This document shows, piece by piece, positions 34,268 through 44,044 of a stretch of 64,000 bases of DNA. Numbering within the stretch: the first letter of the stretch is position 1; each line of letters begins with the position of its first letter. The translations under genes and the position numbers were made by a program. The notes beneath the pieces were generated by a model that saw only the letters and a list, made by a program, of their open reading frames with translations, was not told the DNA's origin and did no database searches. The DNA comes from Bryobacterales bacterium (GTDB lineage: Bacteria > Acidobacteriota > Terriglobia > Bryobacterales > Bryobacteraceae), in contig JADKID010000005.1 in the NCBI GenBank assembly GCA_016721425.1, forward strand, positions 744,001 through 808,000, read 5' to 3'.

Positions 34268-35383
34268 ATGGAGTTCACGGTCAGCAAGTCAGATCTGGTT
34301 CGCGAGCTGAACCTCTCGCAGGGCGTGGTGGAACGTAAGACGACCATTCCGATCCTGTCGAACGTATTGCTGGAGGCATCGGGCGAACGCCTGACGCTGA
34401 CAGCCACCGATCTGGAGCTCGGGATCCGTTGCAGCACAGCCGCCCGCGTCAAGACAGCGGGCGCCGGGACTATTCCCGTAAAGCGGCTGCTGGACTATGT
34501 GCGTCTGCTGCCCGAGACCGATGTGACGGTGAAGTTCAGTGACAACAACTGGGCCACCATCACGTACGGACGTTCCAAGACCCGCATGGCGGGCATGTCG
34601 CGCGAGAGCTATCCGGAGCTGCCGCAGATGCCGGAGACGCTGGCGCAGTTGCCCATTGGTACGCTGGCCAGCCTGATCTCCAAGACGATCTTCGCCATCT
34701 CGGCGGAAGAATCCCGCTTCACGCTGAATGGCGCCCTGCTGCAACTGAAAGGCCGCAAGATCACGATGGTGGCCACGGATGGCCACAGGTTGGCCATGGT
34801 GGAGTTGGAGAATCCGCTGGAGGTAGAGGCCAACTACAAGGCTCTGCTGCCCAGGAAGGCCATGGGAGAGCTGCTAAAGCTGGCTGCTGACAGCGAGGAC
34901 AAGAACACCCCAGTGGCTTTCTCCGGGGACGACAATCACCTGTTCTTCCAGATCGGCCAGCGCCTGATGATCAGCCGCAAGCTGACCGGCAACTTCCCCG
35001 ATTTTGAGCGTGTGCTGCCCAAGTCTCATGCGCACAAGGTGGAGTTGGATCGCGATGAGTTCCGCGCCTCCATCGACCGTGTTTCTCAGTTTGCCGACGA
35101 GCGCTCCCGCGCCATCAAGCTTCGCTTCGCTGACAACGAAGCGGTGGTCCATTCCTCGCTGTCGGAGAGCGGCGAGTCGGAAGAGAGTCTGGGTGTGGAA
35201 TACGGCGGTCCGACTGTGGAGATCGGCTTCAACGCACAGTACATGGCCGAGTTCCTGCGCGCCGTACCCGAAACCAAAGTGCTCTTCCATTTCAAAGACG
35301 CGCAGAGCGCCGGTGAGATGACTCCCGGTGGTGAAGGCGTCAACTATGAGTACCGTTATGTCGTGATGCCGATGCGCATCTGA
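34268..35383 (+). CDS. dnaN: DNA polymerase III beta sliding clamp
   Basis: 371 residues from ATG 34268 with GGGAG 8-10 nt upstream. Three clamp repeats: N-terminal MEFTVSKSDLVRELNLSQGVVERKTTIPILSNVLLE, a middle domain with FTLNGALLQLKGRKITMVATDGHRLA (about 150-178), and a C-terminal YRYVVMPMRI, the conserved end with the M-P-M-R pattern that lines the partner-binding pocket. Length matches the family. Forms the dimeric ring tethering polymerase III (dnaE is at 55 kb). 14 nt separate it from gyrB and a ribosome site for gyrB starts in its stop codon, so dnaN and gyrB are cotranscribed. Confidence 0.97.
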   Translation: MEFTVSKSDLVRELNLSQGVVERKTTIPILSNVLLEASGERLTLTATDLELGIRCSTAARVKTAGAGTIPVKRLLDYVRLLPETDVTVKFSDNNWATITYGRSKTRMAGMSRESYPELPQMPETLAQLPIGTLASLISKTIFAISAEESRFTLNGALLQLKGRKITMVATDGHRLAMVELENPLEVEANYKALLPRKAMGELLKLAADSEDKNTPVAFSGDDNHLFFQIGQRLMISRKLTGNFPDFERVLPKSHAHKVELDRDEFRASIDRVSQFADERSRAIKLRFADNEAVVHSSLSESGESEESLGVEYGGPTVEIGFNAQYMAEFLRAVPETKVLFHFKDAQSAGEMTPGGEGVNYEYRYVVMPMRI

Positions 35384-35397
35384 AGGACGAAACCAAT

Positions 35398-37809
35398 TTG
35401 AGCAACCCTGGCGCTTACGATTCCTCGAGTATCAAGATCCTCGAAGGCCTGGAGGCAGTGCGCCTCCGGCCGGCCATGTATATCGGTTCCACTACCGAAG
35501 GCGGTCTGCATCACCTGGTGTACGAGGTGGTGGACAATTCGGTGGACGAAGCGATGGCCGGCCACTGTGACGAGATCAAGGTGACCATCCATATCGACGA
35601 CTCCATCACAGTGGTCGATAACGGCCGCGGCATCCCTGTGGACATGCACGAGTCTGGAGTGTCGGCCGCGCAAGTGGTATTGACTAAACTCCATGCCGGC
35701 GGCAAGTTCGACTCCAATACGTACAAGGTGTCGGGCGGACTGCACGGCGTGGGCGTGAGCTGTGTGAACGCGCTGGCCGAGACGCTCCATGTGGAGATCT
35801 GGAAGGACCGATCCACGTGGGAGCAGGACTACGAGCGGGGCATCCCGAAAGGTCCGCTGACGCGCACGGGCAAGGCGTCGCGCAAGGGCACCAAGATCAC
35901 GTTCAAGGCCGACGGCACCATCTTTGAAACGACGAAGTTCAACTTCGACACGCTGGCCACCCGGCTGCGCGAAGTGGCGTTTCTGAATAAGGGCTTGAAG
36001 ATCACCTTGACGGATGAGCGCGTAGAGCCGGTGAAGGAACACGAGTTTCTCTATCAGGGCGGCATCAGCGAGTTCATCAAGCATCTCAACCGCGGCAAGA
36101 GTGTGTTGCACGAGAAGCCGATCGCCATCGAGGGTGAGCGCGAACTGCCGGCCGGCGGTCTGCTCACGATGGAAATCGCGATGCAGTGGAACGATTCGTA
36201 TTCGGATCAGATCTTCAGCTTCGCGAACAACATCAACACCCGCGACGGCGGCACCCACTTGACTGGATTCCGCACTTCGCTGACTCGCACGCTGAACGCC
36301 TCAGCGCGGGCGGCCGGCCTCTTCAAAGACGTCAAAGACGCCAACCTCTCGGGCGACGATGTGCTGGAAGGGCTCACGGCAGTGGTGAGCGTGAAGCTGC
36401 CGCAGCCGCAGTTTGAAGGCCAGACGAAGGGCAAGCTCAACTCCGACATCGGCGGATTTGTCACGCAGATCACCAACGAGAAGCTGACCGAGTTTTTCGA
36501 CAAGAACCCTTCGGTGATGAAGAAGATCATCGGCAAGGCTCTGGACGCGGCTCGGGCGCGGGAGGCGGCGCGCAAGGCGCGTGAGCTCACCCGCCGCAAG
36601 GGCGCGCTGGATTCCGGCGGACTGCCGGGCAAGCTGGCGGACTGCCAGGAGAAGGATCCCACCCGTTGCGAGCTGTTCCTGGTGGAGGGTGAATCGGCAG
36701 GCGGCACGGCGAAGTCCGGCCGCGACCGGCGCTACCAGGCGATCCTCCCGTTGAAGGGCAAGATCCTCAACGTGGAGAAGGCCCGCTACGACAAGATGCT
36801 GGGCCACGAGGAAATCCGGGCGATGATCACGGCCATTGGCACGGGCATCGGCAAAGAGGATTTCGACGCCAGCAAGCTGCGCTATCACAAGATCATTCTG
36901 ATGACGGATGCCGACGTGGACGGCAGCCACATCCGCACACTGCTGCTCACGTTCTTCTTCCGCCACATGCAGGAGCTGATCACGCGCGGCCACGTCTACG
37001 TGGCGCAGCCGCCGCTGTACCGCATCAAGAAGGGCAAGAGCGAGAAGTACATCAAGAACGACGAGGAGTATGTCCGCGAGGTTCTGCGGCGCGCCACCGA
37101 CAACGTCTACGTGCAGGCCGGCGCGGAGGAAGACGGCTTGCGGCTGGAGGGCGCGGAGCTGCGCAGCTTCCTGATGTCGTTGAACGAGTTTCAGGAGATC
37201 TTCACGCGCCTGGAGCGGCGGCTGCGGGAGACCGGTGTTGTGGAAGTGTTGGCTGATCCGACCTTCGCTCTCGATGGCAAGGCTGATTTCTCCAACAAGG
37301 CGGAGATCGAGCGTGCGGCCGCCGCCATGGCGACCCACAAGCTGCGGGTTCGCCTGGAGGCCGACGAGGAGCACTCCACCTGGAACATCGTTTACCACGA
37401 CGATTCCCACGGCGACCGGGTCATTGGCGTGGACCTCTTCTCGATGCCCGAGTACAAGAGGTTGCGCTATCTGGCCAAGCTGACGGAGAAGTTCAACAAG
37501 GCTCCATTCGTCGTGGTGAAGGAAGCCCGGCGCGAGACCATCGCCAGTTGGCGCGAGCTGATCGTGTACCTGAAGAATGAAGGCACGCGCGATTGCTCCG
37601 TGCAGCGCTACAAGGGGCTGGGCGAGATGAACCCGGATCAACTCTGGGAGACGACGATGAACGCCGAGAAGCGGACGCTGCTGGAAGTGAAACTCGAAGA
37701 CGCGGTGGAGTGCGAAGAGATCTTCACCACTCTGATGGGCGAAAACGTGGAAGCACGCCGTAAGTTCATCGAGGATAACGCGCTGGACGTGCGCAATCTG
37801 GACGTCTAA
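35398..37809 (+). CDS. gyrB: DNA gyrase subunit B
   Basis: 803 residues from a TTG start at 35398 with GAAGGACG 8 nt upstream. GHKL ATPase: YEVVDNSVDEA (about 42), DNGRGIPV (about 76), GGLHGVGVSCVNAL (about 116). Transducer domain to about 390. Toprim: EGESAGGTAKSGRDRRYQAILPLKGKILNVEKA (about 429), where the usual EGDSAGG has Glu for Asp, and DADVDGSHIRTLLLTFFFR (about 503). The C-terminus has QRYKGLGEMNPDQLWETTM, the GyrA-binding tail. Introduces negative supercoils with GyrA, which is not in this window. An insertion between Toprim halves and tail (about 560-680) is of the GyrB type rather than ParE. Confidence 0.96.
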   Translation: MSNPGAYDSSSIKILEGLEAVRLRPAMYIGSTTEGGLHHLVYEVVDNSVDEAMAGHCDEIKVTIHIDDSITVVDNGRGIPVDMHESGVSAAQVVLTKLHAGGKFDSNTYKVSGGLHGVGVSCVNALAETLHVEIWKDRSTWEQDYERGIPKGPLTRTGKASRKGTKITFKADGTIFETTKFNFDTLATRLREVAFLNKGLKITLTDERVEPVKEHEFLYQGGISEFIKHLNRGKSVLHEKPIAIEGERELPAGGLLTMEIAMQWNDSYSDQIFSFANNINTRDGGTHLTGFRTSLTRTLNASARAAGLFKDVKDANLSGDDVLEGLTAVVSVKLPQPQFEGQTKGKLNSDIGGFVTQITNEKLTEFFDKNPSVMKKIIGKALDAARAREAARKARELTRRKGALDSGGLPGKLADCQEKDPTRCELFLVEGESAGGTAKSGRDRRYQAILPLKGKILNVEKARYDKMLGHEEIRAMITAIGTGIGKEDFDASKLRYHKIILMTDADVDGSHIRTLLLTFFFRHMQELITRGHVYVAQPPLYRIKKGKSEKYIKNDEEYVREVLRRATDNVYVQAGAEEDGLRLEGAELRSFLMSLNEFQEIFTRLERRLRETGVVEVLADPTFALDGKADFSNKAEIERAAAAMATHKLRVRLEADEEHSTWNIVYHDDSHGDRVIGVDLFSMPEYKRLRYLAKLTEKFNKAPFVVVKEARRETIASWRELIVYLKNEGTRDCSVQRYKGLGEMNPDQLWETTMNAEKRTLLEVKLEDAVECEEIFTTLMGENVEARRKFIEDNALDVRNLDV

Positions 37810-38939
37810 TCGACGTATACTCTAGCGACGCGGTTGCCCAGGCCGCAGAGTACGGCATACGAAATGATGCCGGCCTCTGCGGCCATTTCATTGGCATCAT
37901 AGCTGGCCTCGCCGTCGCGGCCGAGCAGCGTGACGGCATCGCCGATCTGGAGTTGCGGCCCATCGGTGACGTCGATCGTGATGAGATCCATGGAGACGGC
38001 GCCCAGCATGGGCAGGAGCCTCCCGGCCGCGGCGACATGACCACGGTTGGAGAGCTGATGCGGAACTCCATCGGCGTAGCCGGCTGCAACAACGGCCATG
38101 CGCGTAGGGCGTGCGGCGCGCCATTGCGCACCATAGCCGACGGAATCGCCCGTGGGGATGTTCTTGATCTCGACGATGCGGGCTTTCCATGTGAGCGCAG
38201 GTTGAAGATCCAACGGGAGCTGCGGAGCCGCGCCGCGCGCCGGGCTGACATAGCCATAGAGCGCAAGGCCGGGCCGCACGAGAGTTCCATAGGCGCGGCG
38301 GATCTGGAAGGCCACGGGTCCGCTGCTGGAAAGATGCAGCAGCGGTGGGGCCAGCCCACTCTGCGTGAATTTCGCAACGGCAGCCTCAAAGGCGGTAATC
38401 TGATCGGCCGTCTGGGGACTCACGAAATCGTTGGCGGAGGCAAAGTGGGTCATCAGCCCCGTCAGGCGGAGATATGCCGCGTCGCGGACGGCTTGCAGGA
38501 GTTCGTCGAGTGTAGCGCGCGCGCCCAGGCGTCCCATGCCGGTGTCGATCTTCAGGTGGTAGGTGAGGGGGAGGCCCGTCGCGCCCGCATATGAATTGAG
38601 CTCGCGTAGACGCGCGACGGAGTGGATCACCGGGGTGAGGTGCGCGCACGCCAGCAGGCTGCGCTCAAAATCCAGGAAGTCTCCCATCACGAGAACGTCC
38701 GCCGTAATACCGGACTCCCGCAAGGCCGCGCCTTCGCTAGTATTGCTGACGGCGAACCAGCGGGCGCCCTCCGCTTGGAGGCGAAGGGCGACAGCGGCTG
38801 CGCCGTGGCGGTAGGCGTCTGCCTTCACTACCGGAGCCAGTTGGCACTCCGGCCCGGCCGCGGTGCGAAGCGCGTGATAGTTGGCGGCGATGCGCGCTAG
38901 GGATATCTCCGCCCAGGTGCGATGGTTCGGGAGTGTCAT
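37806..38939 (-). CDS. alr: Alanine racemase
   Basis: 377 residues from ATG 38939; this overlaps the TGA of the upstream glycosyltransferase (ATGA), and 20 upstream in-frame codons are rejected. The N-terminal TIM barrel has the PLP lysine in PVVKADAYRHG (Lys about 40; the usual AYGHG reads AYRHG here), HLKIDTGMGRLG (about 129) and LHLSSSGP (about 203). The C-terminal beta domain has the catalytic Tyr in SVGYGAQW (about 263), the substrate-gate MLGAVSMDL and VTLLGRDG. Makes D-alanine for peptidoglycan. Convergent with gyrB, overlapping its stop by 4 nt. It sits at the 3' end of the glycan cluster transcript. Confidence 0.94.
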   Translation of the reverse strand: MTLPNHRTWAEISLARIAANYHALRTAAGPECQLAPVVKADAYRHGAAAVALRLQAEGARWFAVSNTSEGAALRESGITADVLVMGDFLDFERSLLACAHLTPVIHSVARLRELNSYAGATGLPLTYHLKIDTGMGRLGARATLDELLQAVRDAAYLRLTGLMTHFASANDFVSPQTADQITAFEAAVAKFTQSGLAPPLLHLSSSGPVAFQIRRAYGTLVRPGLALYGYVSPARGAAPQLPLDLQPALTWKARIVEIKNIPTGDSVGYGAQWRAARPTRMAVVAAGYADGVPHQLSNRGHVAAAGRLLPMLGAVSMDLITIDVTDGPQLQIGDAVTLLGRDGEASYDANEMAAEAGIISYAVLCGLGNRVARVYVD

Positions 38940-40027
38940 GCCGGATTCCGGAGTAGTCTTCGAAACAGATGTTCGTAGCTGTCCGTCACCGATTCCCAAC
39001 TATACCTCTCGGTGACGCGCGCCACCGCCGCGTCGCGGTAGCGCTGGCGTTGTTCGGGCGCCATCGCGAGCACGTCCCTCAGGCGAGCCACCAGTTCCGC
39101 CTCGTCCCGGAACGGAATGCCGGCGCCCCCAGCCACTTCGTGATTCTCCAGGGTCATCAGATACAGCACGATGGCGCCGCGTCCCATGGCCTCGATGAGG
39201 GCCGGGTGGGTGCCGCCCACCTCAGTGGCGTGGATGTAGGCGAAGCTATGCGATTGCAGCTCGTGGTAACCCTCGCCATAGATGCCGCCGGGTATCACCA
39301 CGCGCGGATCGGCCGTGTCCCGGACCGAGGTGATGTAATCGGCAGCGTAGGGAGCATCGCCGATCAGCGCCAGTTTGAGATCCGTGTCCACCTGCTCAAA
39401 GGCGCGACGAACCATCAGCGGATTGTTCTCCGGCTCAAAGCGTGTGACGTAGAGGATGTATCCCTGCGGTATCAAACCGAGCTGATCCAGCGCGGTCGTG
39501 CTGGCCAGCCGGCCGGTGGGCGCGCCGTACGGAATAAAAGTGGAGTCCGCATCATAGGTGGCGCGGTAGTAGTCCTGGATGCCGGCGGCGTCAGTGACGA
39601 TCTCAGTGGGGCAGACGGTGGACAGAATCTCGGAGAAGCGATACCACGCTCGGGCAAACGCATTCCACTTCTTGCGCTTGCGCTCCAGCCCATCTACGTT
39701 GAGTGCTACGGGCATGCCGGCCGCGCGCGCCAGGGGCGTAAAGATGGCGTTGGCGCCGTTGCAGTAAAGCGCAACGTCATGCCGGTGGCGGAGGAGATGG
39801 AGCGTGGAGGTGAGGGTATGCGCCAGAGTCTCGGCATACTTGTGGCGGAGCGGCGGCAGATATTGCAGGTCCACTCCACGATACTGAGGCTTGGGGTGGG
39901 GTTGGCGGCAGTAGACCGTGACCTGGTGGCCGCGCGCCACCAGCCGGGTGGAGAGCTCTTCCGCGAAGGTTTCGAAACCGCCATAACGGGCCGGAATCCC
40001 GCGGGTTCCCAGGAGGGCTATTCGCAT
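38936..40027 (-). CDS. Glycosyltransferase family 4 (DUF1972/rhamnosyltransferase-like)
   Basis: 363 residues from ATG 40027 (MRIALLGTRGIPARYGGFETFAEELS); an ATG nine codons upstream is also possible. The N-terminal DUF1972 motif GTRGIPARYGGFET is diagnostic of a GT4 subgroup that includes rhamnosyl- and glucosyltransferases of O-antigen or capsule loci. The C-terminal Rossmann half has YILYVTRFEPENN (about 198), an HATEVGGTHPALIEAMGRGAIVLYL acceptor/donor region (about 276) and a C-terminal SWESVTDSYEHLF. Cytoplasmic, sugar-nucleotide dependent. Overlaps alr by 4 nt (ATGA), so alr is translated from the same message. Confidence 0.88.
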   Translation of the reverse strand: MRIALLGTRGIPARYGGFETFAEELSTRLVARGHQVTVYCRQPHPKPQYRGVDLQYLPPLRHKYAETLAHTLTSTLHLLRHRHDVALYCNGANAIFTPLARAAGMPVALNVDGLERKRKKWNAFARAWYRFSEILSTVCPTEIVTDAAGIQDYYRATYDADSTFIPYGAPTGRLASTTALDQLGLIPQGYILYVTRFEPENNPLMVRRAFEQVDTDLKLALIGDAPYAADYITSVRDTADPRVVIPGGIYGEGYHELQSHSFAYIHATEVGGTHPALIEAMGRGAIVLYLMTLENHEVAGGAGIPFRDEAELVARLRDVLAMAPEQRQRYRDAAVARVTERYSWESVTDSYEHLFRRLLRNPA

Positions 40028-40110
40028 CACCCTTCCCTGCTCGGGCATTCCCACCCTGGGGCGCAGAAGCGTTCATGTCGCATCGGCAGCATCTACTTCG
40101 CTGTCGGGCC

Positions 40111-41169
40111 TCAGGATTCGGCGATCTGCGTGCGAGAGCGCGCGGCGATGACGTTAGCTGCCTTCTTCGGACCGGGCCGGCTGACGGGCTCGTAGTGGAA
40201 CCAACCAGCGATATATTCGTCGGTGACCCGCTTGCGCGTCATGATGTCGGCGCGTTTCTGCCAGACGGAGCTCCAGTTGCGAATCACTTTCCAGAACGCT
40301 CGCAGCGAGTAGAACTCGTATACGAGACAGCAGGAGAGCACGACGACGTCACGGGCCGTGATGGAGAACCAGTGGCGCCGGTACAGATCCCCGGTCATAT
40401 TTTTGATCCGCATGAGAAAGCGGTTTTTGACCGAGTGCATATTGATCTGTTTCGGAAGTGCGCGGCGGTTGCCTGGCAGGACGGCGCGCACATGATAGCC
40501 GCGGGCGTAGGGCGTGTAGAGGCAACGCCAGCCGAGTAACTGGGCGCGCCAGGCCACGTCCGCATCCTCGCGGTACACGAAGAAATCGGTGTCGAAGAAC
40601 TCGCCGTTCACCGCGATGTCCTCGATCATGGTGCGGCGGTAGAGTGCGGCGGCGGCTGTCGCTCCAAAGACGTACTCGCGCTTCAGGTAGTGGCCGTTGT
40701 CGATCTCGCGGCTGCCGCGATCCAGATGGCGCAGATTCGGCGTGAAATAGATGCCCGTGGAATCCACCCTCGGCTTGGCGTCGATGTCAAAATCCGGGCT
40801 CATCGCCAGCAGTTTGCCGCAGACCGCGCCGATTCTGTTATCCAGGCGGCCGGCCTCCAGCAGCGCCTGAATGAAGTACGGCATCAACAGGACGTCGGGG
40901 TTGAGCGTCAGAACCCAGTTGCCGGTGGAGAGACCGATGGCCTGGTTCTGAGCGGCTGCAAATCCGCTGTTCCGGGAGTTGTAGGTGATGCTGCAACGGT
41001 CTTCGTATCGCTCGAGAATGTCGCGGGTGCCGTCAGTGGAGTTGTTGTCCACCACGATGATCTCGACCTGCGGGCCCTTCTGAGCAAGCACGGATTCGAG
41101 GCAGCGCTTGATGTAGCGTCCGCTGTTGTAGGTCACGATCGTGACCGATACTATGTCGCTAGATGCCAT
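40111..41169 (-). CDS. Glycosyltransferase family 2 (rhamnosyltransferase-like)
   Basis: 352 residues from ATG 41169 (MASSDIVSVTIVTYNSGRYIKRCLESV). GT-A fold: nucleotide motif IIVVDNNSTDGT (about 36), RNSGFAAAQNQAI (about 65), LTLNPDVLL (DxD-like NPD, about 91), the acceptor-side VFGATAAAALYRRTMIEDI and the ED motif YREDADVAWRAQLLGW (about 204). The C-terminal 100 residues are basic, with a hydrophobic stretch (ARDVVVLSCCLVYEFYSLRAF) that may attach it to the membrane. This pattern is that of WbbL-type dTDP-rhamnose transferases. First of four GT2 genes in tandem on the minus strand. Confidence 0.87.
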   Translation of the reverse strand: MASSDIVSVTIVTYNSGRYIKRCLESVLAQKGPQVEIIVVDNNSTDGTRDILERYEDRCSITYNSRNSGFAAAQNQAIGLSTGNWVLTLNPDVLLMPYFIQALLEAGRLDNRIGAVCGKLLAMSPDFDIDAKPRVDSTGIYFTPNLRHLDRGSREIDNGHYLKREYVFGATAAAALYRRTMIEDIAVNGEFFDTDFFVYREDADVAWRAQLLGWRCLYTPYARGYHVRAVLPGNRRALPKQINMHSVKNRFLMRIKNMTGDLYRRHWFSITARDVVVLSCCLVYEFYSLRAFWKVIRNWSSVWQKRADIMTRKRVTDEYIAGWFHYEPVSRPGPKKAANVIAARSRTQIAES

Positions 41170-41200
41170 GCATGAACTGGCAAGCTGATCCGCGTTCGCA

Positions 41201-42190
41201 TTACGAACCGGAACGCCCACTCTCCTCAATTACCGGCGGCGGTACCAACGGGTTGGAATGCGCTTGCGCGCGTCCTCTCGAAAGATAGGTAAACACGAGC
41301 CGAACCACTTTAACATATATTGCAGGTGGTCGGCCGGTCCGCTGCAGGAACATCCCCGTCACTGTTCGCGGAACTGATCCCAACACAATGGATCCGCCAA
41401 TCGCGCCGCAACTGAGCTTGCGAAAATGGCGAACCGCGTATCTCAGCAGGCTACCATACCAGTATAACTGGCGTGTCCCCCATTCGACTCCGGCGAACGA
41501 GTGTCCTCCCGCGTGCTGAGCGCGGAAGAGGGGGGTGAAGCGGGCGCGCCAGCCGAGGCCGGCCAGCCGCTTCAGGAAGTCGACATCCTCGAACCAAACC
41601 GGATAGAACCCTTCATCGAATCCGCCGGCGGCCAGCCAGGCTTGACGGCGGATCAGCAGGCAGGCGCCCGGCGGCTGATCAACGTCGATGGAACTCGAGA
41701 GATCGAGATCCAGGCATCGGTAACGGCGATTCACCGGGTTACCGGGCCAGATTCGATTGAGTCCGAGATTCTCGAAAATGAGGGCGGCTGGAGTTGGGAA
41801 GCGGCGTACCAGAAACCCGGTCTGCGGCTTGCCGGAAGGGTCCACCAGCACACCCGCGGCGGCCGCGACACGCGGCTTGGCCAATTCCTCCTCCAGCGCC
41901 GTCATGTCTTGTTGCAGGACGACGTCCGGGTTGAGTACCAGCACGGCTTCGGCGTCTGAGGCGTGGACGAATCCCTGATTCACGGCGGCTGCGAATCCGA
42001 GATTGGTGGCGTTGGCAATCAGGGTGACACTTGGGCGCTGGAGTACCAACTCGCGCGTAACGTCCGTGGAGGCATTGTCGATGACGGTGATGCCGCACGG
42101 GAAGGCGGATTGGAAGTGCAGGCACGAATCCACACACGCGCCGACGTGATCAGCCGAGTTGTAGGAGACGATCACGGCGGCGATTCTCAT
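41201..42190 (-). CDS. Glycosyltransferase family 2
   Basis: 329 residues from ATG 42190, overlapping the upstream gene's stop (ATGA). MRIAAVIVSYNSADHVGACVDSC, then ITVIDNASTDVT (about 35), NATNLGFAAAVNQGF (about 61), LVLNPDVVLQ (about 85), DQPPGACLLIRRQAWLAAGGFDEGFYPVWFEDVDFLKRLAGLGW (about 180-222, the QPPGA and ED motifs) and an HAGGHSF element (about 234). A C-terminal amphipathic/hydrophobic region (FRKLSCGAIGGSIVLGSV) follows. Same WbbL/RfbF-like class as its two neighbours; probably arisen by duplication within the cluster. Confidence 0.87.
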   Translation of the reverse strand: MRIAAVIVSYNSADHVGACVDSCLHFQSAFPCGITVIDNASTDVTRELVLQRPSVTLIANATNLGFAAAVNQGFVHASDAEAVLVLNPDVVLQQDMTALEEELAKPRVAAAAGVLVDPSGKPQTGFLVRRFPTPAALIFENLGLNRIWPGNPVNRRYRCLDLDLSSSIDVDQPPGACLLIRRQAWLAAGGFDEGFYPVWFEDVDFLKRLAGLGWRARFTPLFRAQHAGGHSFAGVEWGTRQLYWYGSLLRYAVRHFRKLSCGAIGGSIVLGSVPRTVTGMFLQRTGRPPAIYVKVVRLVFTYLSRGRAQAHSNPLVPPPVIEESGRSGS

Positions 42191-43191
42191 GACCGCCCCA
42201 CCGGCACACAAAGGAAGTAGGCGGACCAGAAGCGCTCCGGGCCAAACGATTTCTGCATTTGGCGCAAGCTAGTCTCGCTGGCAGTGAGAATCCGTTCGAA
42301 CGCGATGGGGTCCGCCGGCGTATGGTTGGATCGAAATTCGGAGAACATGCGCAGGCCGGCCCACTTGCCCTTGAGCCAGGCGCCTCCGGCCCCGCGCTGG
42401 CAGGCCAGCAGGCCCCATAGGAGTTGGCCGGCGACCACGGGCCAGCCGTAGCGCACAAACCAGTTTCGCGGCCAGTGGCGCGCGACGAGCAGCAGCTGAT
42501 TGCGCGCGATCAGCTGCACCATGCGCGGGCTCCAGGCGCCGTGGGTGGCGCTGCCCTCGTGCCAGGCGAGAGCGCTCTCGACATAGAGACCTGAATGGCC
42601 GAGGAGCGCGAAACGCAGGAAGAGCTCCACGTCTTCCAAATACGTCTCGAAGTACTCGTCCAGACAACCAGTTTCGAGAAACACACGGCGGTCTATCAAT
42701 GCGGCTGTCAGCGGCACGAACTGCACCGGCGCTGAAGTGGAGAACTCGGCTGATTCCGGTTGGCCGTGGCCGGCGCGCCAGGCGCAGCCGGAGCGGGCGA
42801 GCAAATCGAACGAGCCGTCTAGCCGGCCCGGCTGGCGGAGGCTGCGGAGCTTAGGCGCAGCGAATGCTACCTGGCCGTCCTGCGCGGCACTCAGCAGCGC
42901 GTCCAGGCAGTTGTCGTCTAGGATGACGTCGTTGTTGAGGATGAAGACCCAGCTTGTGGTGGCAGCCCGGACCCCAGTATTGACGGCGTGGCTGAATCCG
43001 GAGTTGTTGGCGAGGCGGATGACCTCTGCCCCCGCGCGTTCGGCGCCCAGCGCGGAGTCATCCGTCGAGCCATCATCGATCACGATGACAGCGCGCGGCG
43101 CCAGGCTCTGGCTCGCCACTGATTGCAGTGTGCGCTCCAGGCGGCTGCCGCCGTTCCAATTCGGGATGATGACTGTGATGTCTCCGGTCAT
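42187..43191 (-). CDS. Glycosyltransferase family 2
   Basis: 334 residues from ATG 43191. MTGDITVIIPNWNGGSRLERTLQSV, IVIDDGSTDDSA (about 35), NNSGFSHAVNTGVRAA (about 61), FILNNDVILDD (NND in place of DxD, about 83), VPLTAALIDRRVFLETGCLDEYFETYLEDVELFLRF (about 160-195, the ED motif) and a C-terminal region with hydrophobic patches. Begins a chain of overlapping genes (42187/42190, then 41201). The metal-binding Asp is present although the first residue of the motif is Asn, as often in this subgroup. Confidence 0.87.
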   Translation of the reverse strand: MTGDITVIIPNWNGGSRLERTLQSVASQSLAPRAVIVIDDGSTDDSALGAERAGAEVIRLANNSGFSHAVNTGVRAATTSWVFILNNDVILDDNCLDALLSAAQDGQVAFAAPKLRSLRQPGRLDGSFDLLARSGCAWRAGHGQPESAEFSTSAPVQFVPLTAALIDRRVFLETGCLDEYFETYLEDVELFLRFALLGHSGLYVESALAWHEGSATHGAWSPRMVQLIARNQLLLVARHWPRNWFVRYGWPVVAGQLLWGLLACQRGAGGAWLKGKWAGLRMFSEFRSNHTPADPIAFERILTASETSLRQMQKSFGPERFWSAYFLCVPVGRS

Positions 43192-43290
43192 GACTCACGA
43201 CAAAATGCATGCGTAGCGGCAGGGGTAGAGAAGTGGGGAACACCAAACCGGAATCGGTCTGGGGGAACAGGCGGTACTTGCAGCGTATCA

Positions 43291-43974
43291 CTATGCAGCG
43301 CGCCGTGCAAAGCGTTTTTTGAGGAGAAAGAAAAGGTTCTGGAATCCGTCGCGCCAGGGATTGAGTTTGATCTCTCCCAGACGGGATGAGTACATGATGG
43401 AGATCTCTTCAAACCGCGCGGTCGGGTGCAGCAGTGCCTCGATCTTGATCTCCTCCGAGAACGCCATACTGTCGGATTCGAGCACCATCTTATCAAGGAT
43501 GGAGCGGCGGAACACCCACATGCCACTCTGCGAATCGCGGATCCAGCGGAAGAAGAGCAGTGACATGGCGAAGGAGAGCACGAAGTTGCCGAACTTGTGC
43601 TTGAAGCTCATGGCGTGCGAGTCGCGGACCGGGAAGCGCGAGGCGTTGAGGAAATCCGCCTCCAGATGGAGGAAGGCTTCCAGCAGATAGCTGATGGCGT
43701 CGGGCGGGTAACTGTGATCGCCATCGAGCGTGACAATGACGTCGCTGGTGGCCATGGAGAAGCCCTTTTTATAGCTGCGGCCGTAGCCGCGGACTCCTTC
43801 GCAGATGACAGTGGCGCCGTAGCTGGCGGCCACCTCGGCGGTGCGGTCCGTGGAGGCGTTATCGACGACGATGACCTCGTCGACGAAGGCCGGCATTCGG
43901 CTGAGGACGCGTTCAATGCCCTGCTCTTCGTTCAGGCAGGGGATGACGACGGTGATGGTTAGATCTTTATACAC
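43291..43974 (-). CDS. Glycosyltransferase family 2, dolichyl/polyprenyl-phosphate mannose synthase-like
   Basis: 227 residues from a GTG start at 43974. ITVVIPCLNEEQGIERVLSRMP, EVIVVDNASTDRTAEVAASYGA (about 34), GYGRSYKKGF (about 63), VIVTLDGDHSYPP (DGD metal motif, about 79), SRFPVRDSHAMSFKHKFGN (about 112) and a short hydrophobic FVLSFAMSLLFFRW near 133. This is the DPM1/ArnC-like type lacking long C-terminal helices; it usually transfers a sugar to a polyprenyl phosphate, so it could make the lipid-linked donor or start the chain assembled by the neighbouring enzymes (inference). 99 nt separate it from the next GT2 gene. Confidence 0.85.
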   Translation of the reverse strand: MYKDLTITVVIPCLNEEQGIERVLSRMPAFVDEVIVVDNASTDRTAEVAASYGATVICEGVRGYGRSYKKGFSMATSDVIVTLDGDHSYPPDAISYLLEAFLHLEADFLNASRFPVRDSHAMSFKHKFGNFVLSFAMSLLFFRWIRDSQSGMWVFRRSILDKMVLESDSMAFSEEIKIEALLHPTARFEEISIMYSSRLGEIKLNPWRDGFQNLFFLLKKRFARRAA

Positions 43975-44044
43975 TCTGGCGTTCGACTTTTCCTGGAGGC
44001 AAAACGTCTATTGTACGGGTGGCGGGATATGATGAGGTGTCGTG